Assembly: GCA_025716855.1 (NCBI GenBank)
Contig: JAIXMQ010000036.1
Coordinates: 1 to 64,000 of the forward strand
Length of the DNA stretch: 64,000 nt
Reading direction: 5' to 3'
Origin: Pilaira anomala
Taxonomy: Eukaryota; Mucoromycota; Mucoromycetes; Mucorales; Mucoraceae
The notes beneath the pieces were generated by a model. It was not told the origin of the DNA. It did no database searches and worked only from the letters and a program-made list of their open reading frames with translations. Position numbers and translations under genes: made by a program. Shown here in pieces: positions 23,081 through 34,782 of this stretch. Positions within the stretch are counted from its first letter, which is position 1, and every line of letters begins with the position of its first letter.

Positions 23081-23641
23081 TTATGTAACGTTTTTCGTCA
23101 ATTACAAAGAGGGTTCAAATTTAAGCTTTTTGTACATATACCTACTATTATTTTTCATACGATCTACACGCGAATTCCACCCGTTCGTTTTTTAGTAAAT
23201 CCTTTTTTCAGTTCTTAAATAAACACATTTTCATCTCAGTTAATAAACCTTCCAAATAAATTGCATCTAACTTAAATTCTGTTATTTCTGGGTTACCAAA
23301 CTCTAAATAGTTTCTTCTCGAATGCTTTAAGATTAAATATCTCATTCCAAGAGCCCAAAAAAGATTTCTTAAGCATCTAATATATATTTCTCTATTATGT
23401 ATATTTAATTTCAGCTATATGTACAACTTTCAAAAAAAGATATTTTATATATCCTCTCGAAACAAATAAACAATAAACACCTGCAGAGAGAGAGAGAGAT
23501 GAAACAAGGAACAATCTATTTATAAGCCCTCTTTCTCCTGCTCTATATTTTGTCACTCCTACTACATTTGTGTGTACCTTATATATATTTTTTTTTATCT
23601 CTTTTTTTAATAACACAAAAAAATAAAATAAAAAATAACAT

Positions 23642-25537
23642 ATGACTACAGAAGACTTGAAAGCACCTTTTGGTGTAATCGATATGGGCTCAAACGGTAT
23701 CCGTTTTGGTATCGTAACTGCTCTCTCACGTCACTTACCTGTAGCTTACGAAGAACGTGCTCCTATCTCATTACTTGAAGCCCTTGACGATCAATACCGT
23801 ATACCTTCTGAAGTCATGGACCAAGTCATCACTTCCTTTTTACGTTTCAAGGCCCTTTGTCAAGACGCTCGCGTCGAGCCAAACAACGTTCGTGTTATTG
23901 CTACTGAAGCTACTCGTATTGCTTCCAACAGTAAAGACTTTATTCAACGTATTCATGACGCAACCGGTTGGTCCGTTACTCTCTTATCCAAGCAGGAAGA
24001 AGCTTTGATCTCCGCTTCTGGTATCGTAGGTAAGTTGATCATTCATCCCACTTTCTGTTTACAATACTAATTATTATTACCATTATTAGGCTCGTTTCAT
24101 GAAGTCAATGGTTTAACAATGGATTTAGGCGGTGGTTCGGTAGAGATAAGTTATGTCATGACCTCAAATGATCCGCTTGAACCACATATCCGTGTTTCAC
24201 CTAATCCAGTTTCATTACCATATGGTGCCGCGGCTCTCAAGAAACGACTTGCAATCTGTACCTCGAACGAAGAAATTGAATCATTATACCAAGAAATCGT
24301 CTCGAAGCTTACAACTGCCCTTGAACTTGCTCAATTACCACCTTCTCTTTCTACCAAGGATGGATATAAAGTCTATATGAGCGGAGGAGGCTTTCGATGC
24401 CTTGGTTACTTATCCATGGCCGTCAAAGCCCAAGATTCCTTGGCTCCTCGTAAACGACCTAACCGTAAACAAGTCTATCCTATCCCCATCATTAACGGCT
24501 ATACCATGACCACTGATGAACTACGTTACCTTTCTGAATTCTACAGTCGAAAGGATCCTCAAGTCCTCATGAAGAAACTAAAAGTATTTCGTATCTCGAA
24601 ACGGAGAGCAAGTATGATCCCTGCTTCTTGCTTTTTAATGTGTGCCATCTTACAAGTCTTTCAAATCAGACAAGCTTATTTCAGTGAGGGAGGTGTAAGA
24701 CAAGGCTTTTGTTATCAGTTATTACCTATCAAAGAAAAGAGAAAGGATCCCCTTTTGGAAGGTGTCAAGGCCTATACCTCTCAGTCTCATTACGCTCTCG
24801 ATAGTCTTGAATTTGATTCCATTTTTGCAATCTTGGCAAATGCCTTGCCAGAGATTTATTTATCCCCTACACATCCTTTACAGTTACATCGATTATTACC
24901 TGCCGCTATTCATCTTTCAAACCTAACTTCTCATTATCCAAAGGAAACAAGAGCCTTTGTTTCGTTTCATATGCCTTTAGCCAGTGGTCCTTTAGCTAAC
25001 GTACCCGGTCTTACACATCGTGAACGTGCCATCTTGTCTATTTTATTAACTTATCGTCAAGGTGGTTCAGTTCCTGATCCAATCTTTTACTCTGTTCAAG
25101 GACTTGTGGGTCGTAAAGGTATCTCTGTTTGTAAATACGTAGGTAGATTAATGGAACTTGTATTTGCTGTATCTCCTTTACAACCTGGTATTGGTTTAAT
25201 TAAGAGTGGATTATCATTTACTACCATTCAAGATGATTCTACTCTTCCTATTGAGGAAGAAGAAGAAGATAGTAGTAGCAATTCTGAAGACGATGAAGAC
25301 GATAATGAAGGTGATAACATAAGTGTAAAAGAAGTTGAACAAGTAGATGATTATCCAACCATGCAACTTCGAATTACTTTACCTCAAACTCATTCTCCTT
25401 TAATTGATTCTCCTGCTGTTATGGCAGTCATTGAAAGTTTAGATAAAAAAGTCAATACAAAGAAATTCGATATGGACGAAGATCGTAGAAGACTTAATTG
25501 TCCAAATTTATTTTCTATTGATATCGTTCGAAAGTAA
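23642..25537 (+). CDS. RTG2: RTG2-type retrograde signalling protein (Ppx/GppA family)
   Basis: Two exons (23642-24029, 24090-25537) give 611 codons, similar to yeast Rtg2 (588). Two ATP/phosphate-binding loops of the actin/Hsp70 fold are clear: GVIDMGSNGIRFGIV and MDLGGGSVEISYV, together with MSGGGFRCLGYLS. In yeast, Rtg2 senses mitochondrial dysfunction, counteracts Mks1 and lets Rtg1/Rtg3 enter the nucleus; it is also part of the SLIK complex. The family includes exopolyphosphatases, so enzymatic activity is possible but not shown. The C-terminus has an acidic insert near residues 520-545 (EEEEEDSSSNSEDDEDDNEG). The gene converges with RPT3. Confidence 0.93.
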
Positions 25538-25661
25538 ACCAATTATTATGTATAGAAAAAATAAATAAAAATGTTTGTTTATTCCCTTCCTTTTTGTTTA
25601 TATATATATATATATATATGTTTATTATTTTTTTTTCTTTTTTTTTTTTTTTTTTTTTTTT

Positions 25662-26953
25662 TTACTTGTAGAATTCAAAGTTGGAATCTTCCTTCTTAAC
25701 ATTGGCTTTATAACCCTTTTCCAAATCTTTACTCAAAATAACATAACGATTCTTTCTAACAGCATGCATACCAGCTTCTTGACAAATAGCAGCAATTTCA
25801 GCACCAGACAACTTATCAGGTCTCGAGACAAAATCTTCTAAATCAACTTCTTCAGATAAATTCATCTTGGATGTAATCGTTTGGAAAATAAGACGCTTTT
25901 GACGACGATCAGGTGTAGGAAACTCAATCTTTCGATCCAAACGACCAGGACGTAAAAGAGCAGGATCAAGCGTATCCGCACGATTGGTAGCCATAATCAC
26001 CTTGACATTAGACGTTTGATCAAACCCATCCATTTGATTCAATAACTCCAAAAGAATACGTTGAACTTCTCTATCTGCACCCGTTTGAGCATCAAAACGT
26101 TTTGTAGCAATCGCATCAATTTCATCAATAAACACAATCGAGGGCGAATTCTCACGCGCAAGTCGAAACACATCACGTACCATACGAGGTCCTTCACCAA
26201 GATACTTTTGTACGAATTCTGAACCAACCACACGAATAAAACTAGCGGTCGTATGATGTGCAACTGCCTTTACTAACATGGTTTTACCTGTACCTGGAGG
26301 TCCATATAAGAGTACACCACGAGGTGGGTCAATACCAATTTGTCGATAAAGATCAAAATGTGTTAAAGGTAATTCAACCGCTTCACGAATTTCTTGCTTT
26401 TGAATATCTAATCCACCTACATCTGCATAAGCTACTTCTGGTCTTTCATCGGCTCCTAATAATGAAATACTACTATCGGCCTCTGGGGGTAATACATCCA
26501 CAAGTGCATTGGAATGACGATGTAAAGCAACAGATGAACTAGGTTTCAATAATTCACGATCAATTGTACTCAAGATACGTACAACATAATTAGATCCCGT
26601 AGTACTGCCTACAATACCTGTATGTTGATCAATAGGTTCCAAGAATTGTCCAAGAACTAATGGTACTGACTTGATACGCTTTACTTCCTCCTGTGCTCTT
26701 ACAAGTTCTCTCTTCAAATTCTTTTGTTCATCTTTAATGTATTCTTCTTGAAGTTCAATAAACTCTAAATCACGTTGAAGCTTCTTTAACTTTACGTACA
26801 AATCTCCTTCAGATAAATCTTCAAGTTGACCCACTTTAGAGAGGATCGTTGTCGGTTCCTTGACCTATAAGATGGTCAATATAAACCTCATCTATTGTAT
26901 TTATCTTTTTATCTTTTTACCTCTGGTTTAGAAAGAATGCCAATCTCTTCCAT
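25662..26953 (-). CDS. RPT3: RPT3, 26S proteasome regulatory ATPase subunit 6B
   Basis: Two exons (26921-26953, 25662-26864) give 411 codons. Rpt3 is one of six AAA ATPases of the 19S base, which unfold substrates and open the 20S gate. The sequence shows the N-terminal coiled coil ([20 protein letters not shown]), the OB domain, Walker A GPPGTGKT, Walker [12 protein letters not shown], the second region of homology [17 protein letters not shown], and the C-terminal HbYX gate-opening tail FYK. The first exon encodes only 11 residues ([11 protein letters not shown]). The 3' end converges with RTG2, with a poly-T rich gap of about 125 bp. Confidence 0.98.
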
Positions 26954-27472
26954 ATTATAATATATAAAAAAAAATGTACAAAAAGTTCTTAATAATAAAG
27001 AGAGAAAAAAAAAGATAATAAATGAACGCGTTTCCCTTTAATCAAAAAAAAAAAAAAAAAAAAAATTGATGCGTAATCCATTATAGAAGCAACGTCATCG
27101 CTAAAACCTTTTTGTTAATTGAGTTTCAATCATACCAACGTCTGCTATGTATTATAACTATGTATCCCTCTTTAAAAAGAGCATTAAATGCAATTAAACA
27201 AAATATTTGCACAAAAGTATCATCTCTAGATATTGAAACTAGTATTATATTTTCTTTCAACAACTATCTAAAATCAATGTTTGTACATAATAGTAGGAAT
27301 AAGGACCTCCTCTTCTAAAAAAAAAAAAAACAAGTTCCAATGCAATAGATAATTATAAAACTACAAACACTAACAAATCATATAATGTCATGTAGCTAAA
27401 ACACTTTGATTTTATATACACAAGTTCAAAAATAAAATAAAATAACAATAAATCTAATTTTTGGAAAAGGAT
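26954..27472. other. Spacer upstream of RPT3
   Basis: About 520 bp between the RPT3 start and the stop of the orphan gene. AT-rich, with poly-A tracts near 27045 and 27318. No gene is supported. Confidence 0.5.
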
Positions 27473-28255
27473 CTATTTTTTTGTATATGCAGAATAAATT
27501 AGATGACTTGCTAACCACATGTTTTTACACCTTGAAATAGGGATGCCATGTGTCTTGAGTACTTTATTTTCCAGTAACAAACAAGCAGAAGTTCGTATCT
27601 TGTTTGGTATATCTTTCCACTTTACTTTTCTTGCTTCCTGAAGATTGGAAGCGATACCTCTTTCGACCAAAGTCAATGGAATATCCTTCGTAACTTCTCT
27701 TGCCATTTTCTTTAAAATCTTCAAAAATTGATGTACTTCAGGTCCTTCACTATCCACTGGTTTTTGATATACGTCCGTCATGATAATTGAAATTGCCAAT
27801 GAATCACGTACCTTTTTTGTAAGCTTTTTCTCGCCTTGCTTTAATTCTTTAGGTGTTGGATTAATATCTCGGTTTTGATTATCGTGTAGATCATTCAACA
27901 TTTCTTTTGTATCTTTTAATTCTAACGTATATTTTCAGTTACTCACCTGTCAAAAAAGTAAAATGAATCTTTTTTTACCTATCATTGGAATAGATGTATC
28001 ATTAGCTGCTGTATAAGTTTCTTCATTGAATTCAAGTTGTGTTGAAGTAGTCTTAAGTATCCAACGTATAGTATTAATTTCTGACTCTTTTAACGTCACT
28101 ATTTCTTCTTGTGAATGGTTACTAATGATCTGTTGAATCTCTATATTTTGAAGAGCTAAAAGTTGTGAAGGTGTCAAGTCCTTTATCACTTCTCTTCTTA
28201 ACGAAGGAGGTACTTTCATTTTATTATCATTCAGTGTTTCTTCTATAGATATCAT
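27473..28255 (-). CDS. Orphan protein of 241 residues
   Basis: Two exons (27979-28255, 27473-27921) joined by a 57-bp GT-AG intron keep one frame and total 241 codons. I do not recognise the family. The protein is charged and mostly helical in composition. The N-terminal part has LRREVIKDLTPSQLLALQNI. The C-terminal half (KKLTKKVRDSLAISIIMTDV, LVERGIASNLQEARKVKWKD, PNKIRTSACLLLENKVLKTH) is denser in conserved-looking hydrophobic positions. There is no signal peptide or membrane segment. Clean splicing without stops argues for a real gene. Confidence 0.6.
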
Positions 28256-28866
28256 TTTATTTTAGTTTTTTTTTAATAAATAGAAAAAAATAAATAAAAG
28301 AAAGAAAGAAAGGACTGTTTTTTAAGTTTATGTAAGCCTACTTGATTCTTTTATTACAAAAATACTACCTTTTAAAAGAAGGATGTAAATATCAATCTTG
28401 AACAGGACAATCTTTTTCTTGTAGCTATGTAATAATTTGAAATGGAAGGCCTCTTGCTCAATTTTTTTCTATGTAACCTTTTTTTTTTATATATATGTAC
28501 ATACATACATATACACGAATCAATCAAATAAACAAGTTTTTATCAGTTATTACATCATCATCTATGTAATTGTAGTTTCATTTTATTCAAATTCATATTA
28601 GGCATCAATGTGTATATAGAAGAGTGAAGTAATCATCCAACTCTTCTGGCAATGAAGGTAATTTTTTTTAGCTTGAATGATTTGATCTCTCTAAGGTCTT
28701 CTTCAGAGAACACCGTATTCCAACATTTATCACCAGTGTCCAATATTAGAGAATGACAAGGACTAAAGAGTAGGTTGAGACCCCAACATTTTCGTATAAC
28801 ATCAAGAAATTTCACGTATTCACTAACATCTGTATTGAGATTAAGGCTCACCGCACGATTGTTGAT
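28256..28866. other. Spacer upstream of the orphan gene
   Basis: About 600 bp, AT-rich. A minus-strand open stretch (about 28633-28910) lacks an ATG in its conserved-looking part (VSEYVKFLDVIRKCWGLNL); it overlaps the possible broken small gene to its right and may be a fragment of an old coding sequence. No intact gene is supported. Confidence 0.4.
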
Positions 28867-29032
28867 GGAAAATACGTTTTCCTTACTTGCCCAAAGAGCA
28901 CCAGCTCTTGATTATGATCTCGGTGAAGACAGCAACATCCCCCCCCCCCACGTTCCATAAGACGGTTAAACGTAAACGAGATCTCGTTGAAGAAGATGAA
29001 AATATCAATGAAAGTAGCAGTACTGAAGAATA
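28867..29032 (+). pseudogene. Possible small gene broken at a poly-C tract
   Basis: An ATG at 28867 opens a frame (MENTFSLLAQRAPALDYDLG, then EDSNI) that enters a run of 11 C (28939-28949) and stops soon after. The frame reached by changing the C count by one continues to a TAA at 29030-29032 and is strongly protein-like (KTVKRKRDLVEEDENINESS). It could be a real small gene with a homopolymer sequencing error, a decayed copy, or a fragment of a repeat family. The product is unknown. Confidence 0.35.
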
Positions 29033-29103
29033 AAAAACAAAAAAAAATCGCGTTGTGTTTTTTTTAAACACAAAGAAAAATAAAAAGTATTTTTTTATTA
29101 ATA

Positions 29104-29732
29104 TTACAAGTTTTCATCCATAAGAATGTCTTCTGCTTCCGCCATATAACTTTCAATATCATCATCTAATCTAGTCTTCATCGATTTAGGATCCTTCATC
29201 ATATAATCATCAAGTGCTCTATCAAGATCTTCTGCTGTAGCTGGTTTCTTGACAACTTTTTTCTTTTGTGGTAATGAAGCCTTTTTCTTTTGATGAATAG
29301 GTCTCTTTGCTGCAATCACACGTTTATTAGATACTACCACTGCCTTTTTTCTAATACCTCCTCCTCCTCCTGCTCTACCACCAAGTCGACTTTGAATAGC
29401 GTTATTAGGTTTACCCATACGCGACATTACTGGTTTGGCTCCACGAAGACGACTAAATACACTCGCATTCGAAGCAGAAGGACGCGCTTGTGGTGCTGTA
29501 CTGGTTTGTTGTACTGCTGGTTTATTTCTTTGACTATTTACAATTTTGCTAAATCTATTCTTGCACACAAACACCCCCAGTTTAAATCAGTTTCTCTTCT
29601 AATCTATGCTCACCCCCTTTATGTAAATATATACCTTTCGTTTAATCCTCCTGAGCTATAGGAAACTGTACGACCACCTGAAGTTGGTCCAACTGAAGTA
29701 TTCTGAACTCGACGATTGCTGTTATAGACCAT
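29104..29732 (-). CDS. FoP-domain protein, CHTOP-like mRNA export / PRMT target candidate
   Basis: Two exons (29635-29732, 29104-29554) give 182 codons. The protein is very basic with Arg/Gly-rich stretches (SRLGGRAGGGGGIRKKAVVV), followed by Lys-rich segments. It ends in an acidic helix TAEDLDRALDDYMMKDPKSM, which matches the C-terminal FoP duplication motif (LDxxLDxYM) found in CHTOP/FOP and in ALYREF/Yra1. Such proteins bind the DEAD-box helicase of the TREX complex in nuclear mRNA export and are methylated on RG motifs. No RRM is present, so it is closer to CHTOP than to Yra1. Its 5' flank carries a GA tract. Confidence 0.75.
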
Positions 29733-29737
29733 AGTTG

Positions 29738-29739
<2 letters not shown>

Positions 29740-29787
<48 letters not shown>

Positions 29788-29789
29788 TA
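29740..29789. repeat. (GA)n microsatellite
   Basis: About 25 GA units with one interruption, immediately 5' of the FoP-domain gene start, so it reads as CT in the presumed 5' UTR or promoter of that gene. Confidence 0.9.
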
Positions 29790-30515
29790 AAACTTTTTCT
29801 TTAAAAAAAAAAAGTATAAGTTAGCTAAAAGAACCTTTCCTCAGTTTATTTAAATTATTTTAGTTACTTTACCTTTTTTTTTTAGAAAAAGAAAATAGAT
29901 GAAGATGAGGGAAAAAAAAAAGTGAAAGAAATAGAAAAAAAGAGAAACGTATTTAAATACTTTACTTGATTGGTTCTCTTTCCCTCTCTAACCTTTAAGC
30001 AGTCCCTATTCCTTCAAGTTACCCTTTTTGTAACTTTTGTTGTACCCTTTTTATTCTTATGCGTATACACTTGTACACTACTACTCCTTTTCATCATATG
30101 AGAAAATTCCACTTGGACTTTTATAAGGATTTTGAATCATTCAAAAAAAAAGAAAAAAGAAAAAGATATAACTAAAAAGCTTAACTTTATTTTTAAGAAA
30201 TGTCATTTCACAGAGATCATATATTACTCACTTTTTCCAATATAAATTGAAATAGTTATCCCTTTTTTTTTACATCTTTTCCGTTAAATATATCACCTAC
30301 ACATATTATTCAATCAATACAAACATCATACGGTTGAACAAAAGGGAAAGAACTGTTTATGGATTCATTAAAAAAAAAAGAAAGATTGTATCACAAACAT
30401 CATCAAGTAATAAACGTGGCTCAATGTTAAAGAGAGATTATCGACTGTTACAAATACTTTATCCTTGCATTTTTATTCTATAAATACAGGTATTCGTTGC
30501 CATGCCCCAACACAG

Positions 30516-30571
30516 CATAGCAACATAGTAACATAGTAACATAGCAACATAGTAACAAAGTAACATAGCAA
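30516..30571. repeat. 8-bp minisatellite CATAGYAA x7
   Basis: Seven units of CATAG(C/T)AA in tandem, with one A-for-T change in the sixth unit (CAAAGTAA). Total 56 bp in non-coding DNA. Confidence 0.92.
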
Positions 30572-31098
30572 CGAACCAATATATCAAAAGTTCTATGATT
30601 TTTATTATTTCATTAAATAATTATTTCAATCTTTTTCTTCTAAGCACTTATTCATTTTCAGCTAAAAAAAAAAGCTATATTTCCTTTTTTTTTAAATAAC
30701 AAATAAAAGAAAAAAATAAGCTTGTGTCATAAACAAACATTTCCGTTCAATTAAATAATAGTTGAGCTTTCTGACAGTTCCATCACGATTGCTTTAAAAT
30801 AAGTTGTTTCGTTATCAATCTCGATATATAAATACTAGAACCAATTAGCTTTTTATTTTTTTTTTATTTTACAAAACTCATTGAATAAAATAAATAAACA
30901 TGGATAAAAAGTAAAATGCATTTGATAGATAAATTGATACAAAAAGAAGTGACATTCTAAATCGCTTTTCGAATGTATGTACTTTAAAGCTGACGTCATC
31001 TAACGCTCTTTCATATTCAAAACAAGTTGCTTTTTGGACAAGCGTTATAATTTTTTTTTTTTTTTTTCCGTTTCTCTTTTACCCCCCACTTTAATACA

Positions 31099-31523
31099 AT
31101 GTTCCTCCGTCCTACTGCTCTTCTTAACGCTGCTACTAGAGCTACTGCCACTCGTATGGCTACACCTGCTTTATTCTCTCGTATGTACGCTACTCTTCCC
31201 AAAGAAGATGTTCAATCTCGTGTTCTCGACGTTGTCAAGAGTTTCGATAAAGTTGACGCTTCCAAGGTATATATAAAAAAAAAATTTTTTTTTTCTCCTC
31301 AATATCTATACATACAATTGAAGCTCATACATAATTTATCACATAGGTGACAGCTGAAGCCAATTTCATCAAGGACCTTGGTTTAGATAGTTTGGATACA
31401 GTCGAGGTCGTTATGGCCATTGAAGAAGAATTCTCTGTTGAGATTCCCGATAAGGAAGCTGATGCTATTCACAGTGTTCAACAAGCTATTGATTATATCG
31501 TTAAGCGTGATGATGCTCACTAA
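31099..31523 (+). CDS. ACP1: Mitochondrial acyl carrier protein (ACP1/NDUFAB1)
   Basis: Two exons (31099-31266, 31347-31523) give 114 codons. The N-terminus is Arg/Ala-rich without acidic residues ([20 protein letters not shown]), a typical mitochondrial presequence. The mature protein is an ACP with the phosphopantetheine attachment Ser in [18 protein letters not shown]. It carries acyl chains for mitochondrial fatty acid and lipoate synthesis and, where complex I is present, is its NDUFAB1 subunit; it also supports LYR proteins in Fe-S cluster assembly. Confidence 0.96.
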
Positions 31524-31671
31524 ATATATGTAATAAAGTAAAATAACTAAAATCCATTTTAAATCTGGGATCAAAAAAAAAAAAAAGTGTGTATATATCT
31601 CTGTGTGTTGCGTGTTATATGTGTAGGGGTTTTTTTTGTAGAGAAAAAGTCTTCTTTTTTATTTAAACAGA

Positions 31672-33807
31672 ATGCTGTCTCGATTGGTTTCAAAAAGACT
31701 TTTTTCAACTGTCAAAAATGACTCTCTGTCAAAATTAAACGCTTTAAGAGCAACTATGAACGTAGACGCTTTGTAAATAAAGTGTTGTTCTTTTTTCTTT
31801 TTTCTCGCTTCAACATTAACTTTTTTATTTATTAGTGTCGTACCTACAGAAGACGCTCACCAAGTAAGTCTTTTTCTTTTCTTTTTTTTTTAAAAAAAAA
31901 AGAAAATTATGACTAAACTCACAATTTAAAATAAGAGTGAATACACTGCTGAATGTGATAACAGAAGAGCATGGATATCTGGGTTCACAGGTTCTGCAGG
32001 TAACAATAAAAAGACATTATAACATACAAGAGACTGATTTATCTAAATATAGGTTGTGCTATCGTTACAAAAAAGGATGCTGCATTATTTACGGATGGCA
32101 GATACTTTTTACAAGCATGCAAGGAATTAGATTCAAAGCATTGGAAATTAATGAAGCAGGGATTACCTGGTGTACCTACATGGCAAGAATATTTGATTAA
32201 AGTAAAATAACTTGAAACTAACTTGATCCTTTTTGTATATACATATATATAAACAATAATAATTAATTGTGTGTTCCTATGTATAGCATCTACCTGCAAA
32301 TTCAACCATTGGTATTGACCCTTCCGTCATTACATCCAAAGAAGCATCAGATCTCGAAAAAGAATTAACTTTAATTGGCTCAAAACTAGTTTTCCTCACC
32401 CAAAATCCTGTTGATCAAATCCGAGAAAAGACCTTAAACGATCGACGACCCAACCGACCTAACCATCCTATTTCCGTACACCCAATTCAATATGCAGGAA
32501 AATCCGTAAAATCAAAACTAAATGACTTGCGTCAATCCATTTCAGGGAAAAACATCGTGATCGCTTCACTTGATGAAATTGCTTGGTTATTAAATTTACG
32601 AGGTTCAGATATTCATTGTAGTCCCGTCTTCTTTTCATACTGTCTCGTGACTCCTACCACCACCACTTTATACATCCAACAAGACACCCCTCTTTCAAAA
32701 CCTGTACAACAACATCTATCCGATTCCAATATTCAAATCAAAGATTATACTCAAATACTCAATGATATCTCTACCATTGAAGACCCATTCCTTGTTGATC
32801 CAGAAACTACCAACATGTCCATTGTACAAGCGATCAAGCACCCAATCTATCAGCCAGGTCCTTCCTATATCAGTCTTGCTAAATCCATTAAAAACGAATC
32901 CGAACTCAACGGTATGCGTCAATGTCATAAACGTGACGCCGTCGCATTAACCAAACATTTCAGCTGGTTATCCGATACTTTAAAGCGTGCTGGACAAACC
33001 TTACGTGAACATGAAGCTGCACAACATTTGGAATCCATGCGTCAACAAGACCCAATGTATGTCGGCTTAGCCTTTGATACCATCGCTGCTACAGGTCCAA
33101 ATGGTGCTATCATTCATTACCAACCAAGCCCAACCCATTCTGCTATCATCAACCCACGTCGAATTTACTTGTGTGATTCAGGTGCTCAATACCTTGACGG
33201 AACAACCGATGTCACACGTACTTTTCTATTTGATGGTGTACCTACCGAATTTCAAAAGCGAGCTTTTACAAGAGTACTTCAAGCTCATATTGCTCTCGAC
33301 AGCACTATCTTTCCACAAGGAACCACAGGTTATCAACTAGATTCGGTCGCAAGAGTACCCTTATGGAAAGACGGTTTAAACTTTAGACATGGTGTAGGAC
33401 ACGGTGTGGGAGCTTACTTGAACGTGCATGAGGGTCCACAAGGTATTGGAAGTAGATTAGCTTATAATAACGTACCTTTACAACAAGGTATGCTAGTAAC
33501 AAATGAACCTGGTTACTATGAAGACGGTCAATTCGGTATTCGTATCGAGAACGTCTTGACTGTACGTCGAGCCAATACACCTTATCGATTTGGTAATACG
33601 GACTCACTTGGATTTGAACATATTACATTTGTACCGATTGGTAAACAACTATTGGATACCAACTTATTAACTGCTGAAGACAAACAATGGATAAATAAAT
33701 ATCATCAAGAATGTAGACATGTTCTTGAACCTTTATTAAAGGATGATAGTAAAACTTTATCTTGGATTGAAAGAGAAACTGAACCCATTATCTCAACAAG
33801 TCTCTAA
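31672..33807 (+). CDS. Xaa-Pro aminopeptidase (aminopeptidase P, M24B)
   Basis: Five exons (31672-31772, 31836-31863, 31936-31999, 32053-32201, 32287-33807) give 620 codons, the size of human XPNPEP1. Two creatinase-like N-terminal domains are followed by the pita-bread catalytic domain. Metal-ligand motifs are visible: [18 protein letters not shown] (two Asp), [17 protein letters not shown] (His), [18 protein letters not shown] (Glu, Glu). It removes N-terminal residues preceding proline using two metal ions. The N-terminus ([16 protein letters not shown]) looks like a mitochondrial presequence, whereas the human XPNPEP1 form is cytosolic, so dual targeting is possible. A decayed partial copy of the catalytic region lies about 200 bp downstream. 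Confidence 0.95.
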
Positions 33808-34013
33808 TTTAATTTTTTTTTTTAAAATAAATTATTCCCTCTTGTCATCCGTTTCAAATGCATAGAAACTTGTGATTTTCTTGAATCAATATTAGCGCTT
33901 TGAATATCAGAGATTCGCACTGATTAAAAAAAAAAAAAAAAGGTATTAATATCTTTTTTTTTTTTTTTTAAACGGAGCACACCCAAGATAAATTTAGGCT
34001 TTTTTCTTTGTTC

Positions 34014-34465
34014 AAGACAAATTCCTTTATGGAAAGATGGCTTAAAGTTCGTACGTAGGACATGGCGTAGAATCTTAACTATTCAAACGTAAACAATGAA
34101 GGGAGATCTGTATACAAGCTATTATAACTATTATACATATCTTTACATAAAAAAAAAAAGATGGCATGACGGTATACATATTTGAATATCAGTTTAAACA
34201 AAAAGATTTTAAAACGAAGCTTTATTTATTGAAGATCCTCTATTTTATGTACATACATGTACGATTTTTTTTTTTTTTTATAAGCAACAGAACGAGCCAA
34301 TATTTAGCTTTGGTAATACAGATGTCACTTTAAAATTGTTTTGAGCACATTACGTTTGTAACTCATTGGTAAACAAGTCGCTTGATGTCAACTTACTAAC
34401 CGCACAAGAAATAATAAAACAACCTTTAAACGATTACACTGGAAAGAATTAAAACAAGCAAGAGA
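34014..34465 (+). pseudogene. Decayed partial copy of the Xaa-Pro aminopeptidase gene
   Basis: Two blocks align by eye with the intact gene upstream. Near 34027-34070, TATGGAAAGATGGCTTAAAG and the following GTAGGACATGGCGTAG match the region encoding PLWKDGLNF...GVGHGVG. Near 34291-34410, GAGCCAATA, TTTGGTAATACAGA, ATTGGTAAACAA and CAACTTACTAACCGCACAAG match the region encoding [12 protein letters not shown] to TNLLTAEDK. The order and spacing are roughly kept, but stops, indels and AT-rich insertions remove any reading frame. It is therefore a dead tandem duplicate. Confidence 0.8.
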
Positions 34466-34597
34466 TCATTTTCAAGTCTGATTTGAAAATAAACAAAGTC
34501 TATTATAACCCTAACACTTTCTCCTACACTAATCTAATCATTTGCTTTTCGAGTTGTCATTATAAAGAAATAAAAAAAAAACCGAGAAGAAGTGTGA

Positions 34598-34598
<1 letters not shown>

Positions 34599-34632
<34 letters not shown>
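34599..34632. repeat. T34 homopolymer
   Basis: An unbroken run of about 34 T between the aminopeptidase relic and the next gene. Confidence 0.9.
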
Positions 34633-34638
<6 letters not shown>

Positions 34639-34782
34639 ATTTTTTTGAAACCATAAAGGGAGAAATAGGGCCTTAATAAGGCTTCTCTTCTTCTTTTTTT
34701 TTTGAACTGTCTTTAAAGCCTGCGTCCCCCCTTCCATTTCCCTCTTTCTTATACACACACACACACACACACTCCCCCCCCC

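Larger units (their letters stand above)
19324..23641. other. 4.3 kb gene-poor region
   Basis: The longest interval without a supported gene. Its open frames are low complexity or overlap on both strands (for example 21756-22088 plus against 21839-22081 minus), so I do not call them. It holds compound minisatellites (21488-21619), homopolymers (A31 near 19401, T31 near 21319, A71 at 22091), a MITE-like inverted-repeat element (22301-22440), a duplicated 20-mer at about 22192-22231, and a GA tract (23040-23078). The last few hundred bases are the RTG2 promoter side. Confidence 0.6.
29733..31098. other. Divergent spacer, FoP gene / acyl carrier protein
   Basis: About 1.37 kb without a supported gene. 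It contains a GA tract (29740-29789), an 8-bp minisatellite (30516-30571) and poly-A/T runs. A pyrimidine-rich stretch (T16 and CCCCCC) lies just before the acyl carrier protein start. Confidence 0.55.

Noticed and set aside
29054..29073. Short palindrome TGTGTTT...AAACACA resembling a terminator hairpin
   Set aside because: Rho-independent terminators are bacterial; in this fungal context a 7-bp stem in AT-rich DNA is expected by chance.
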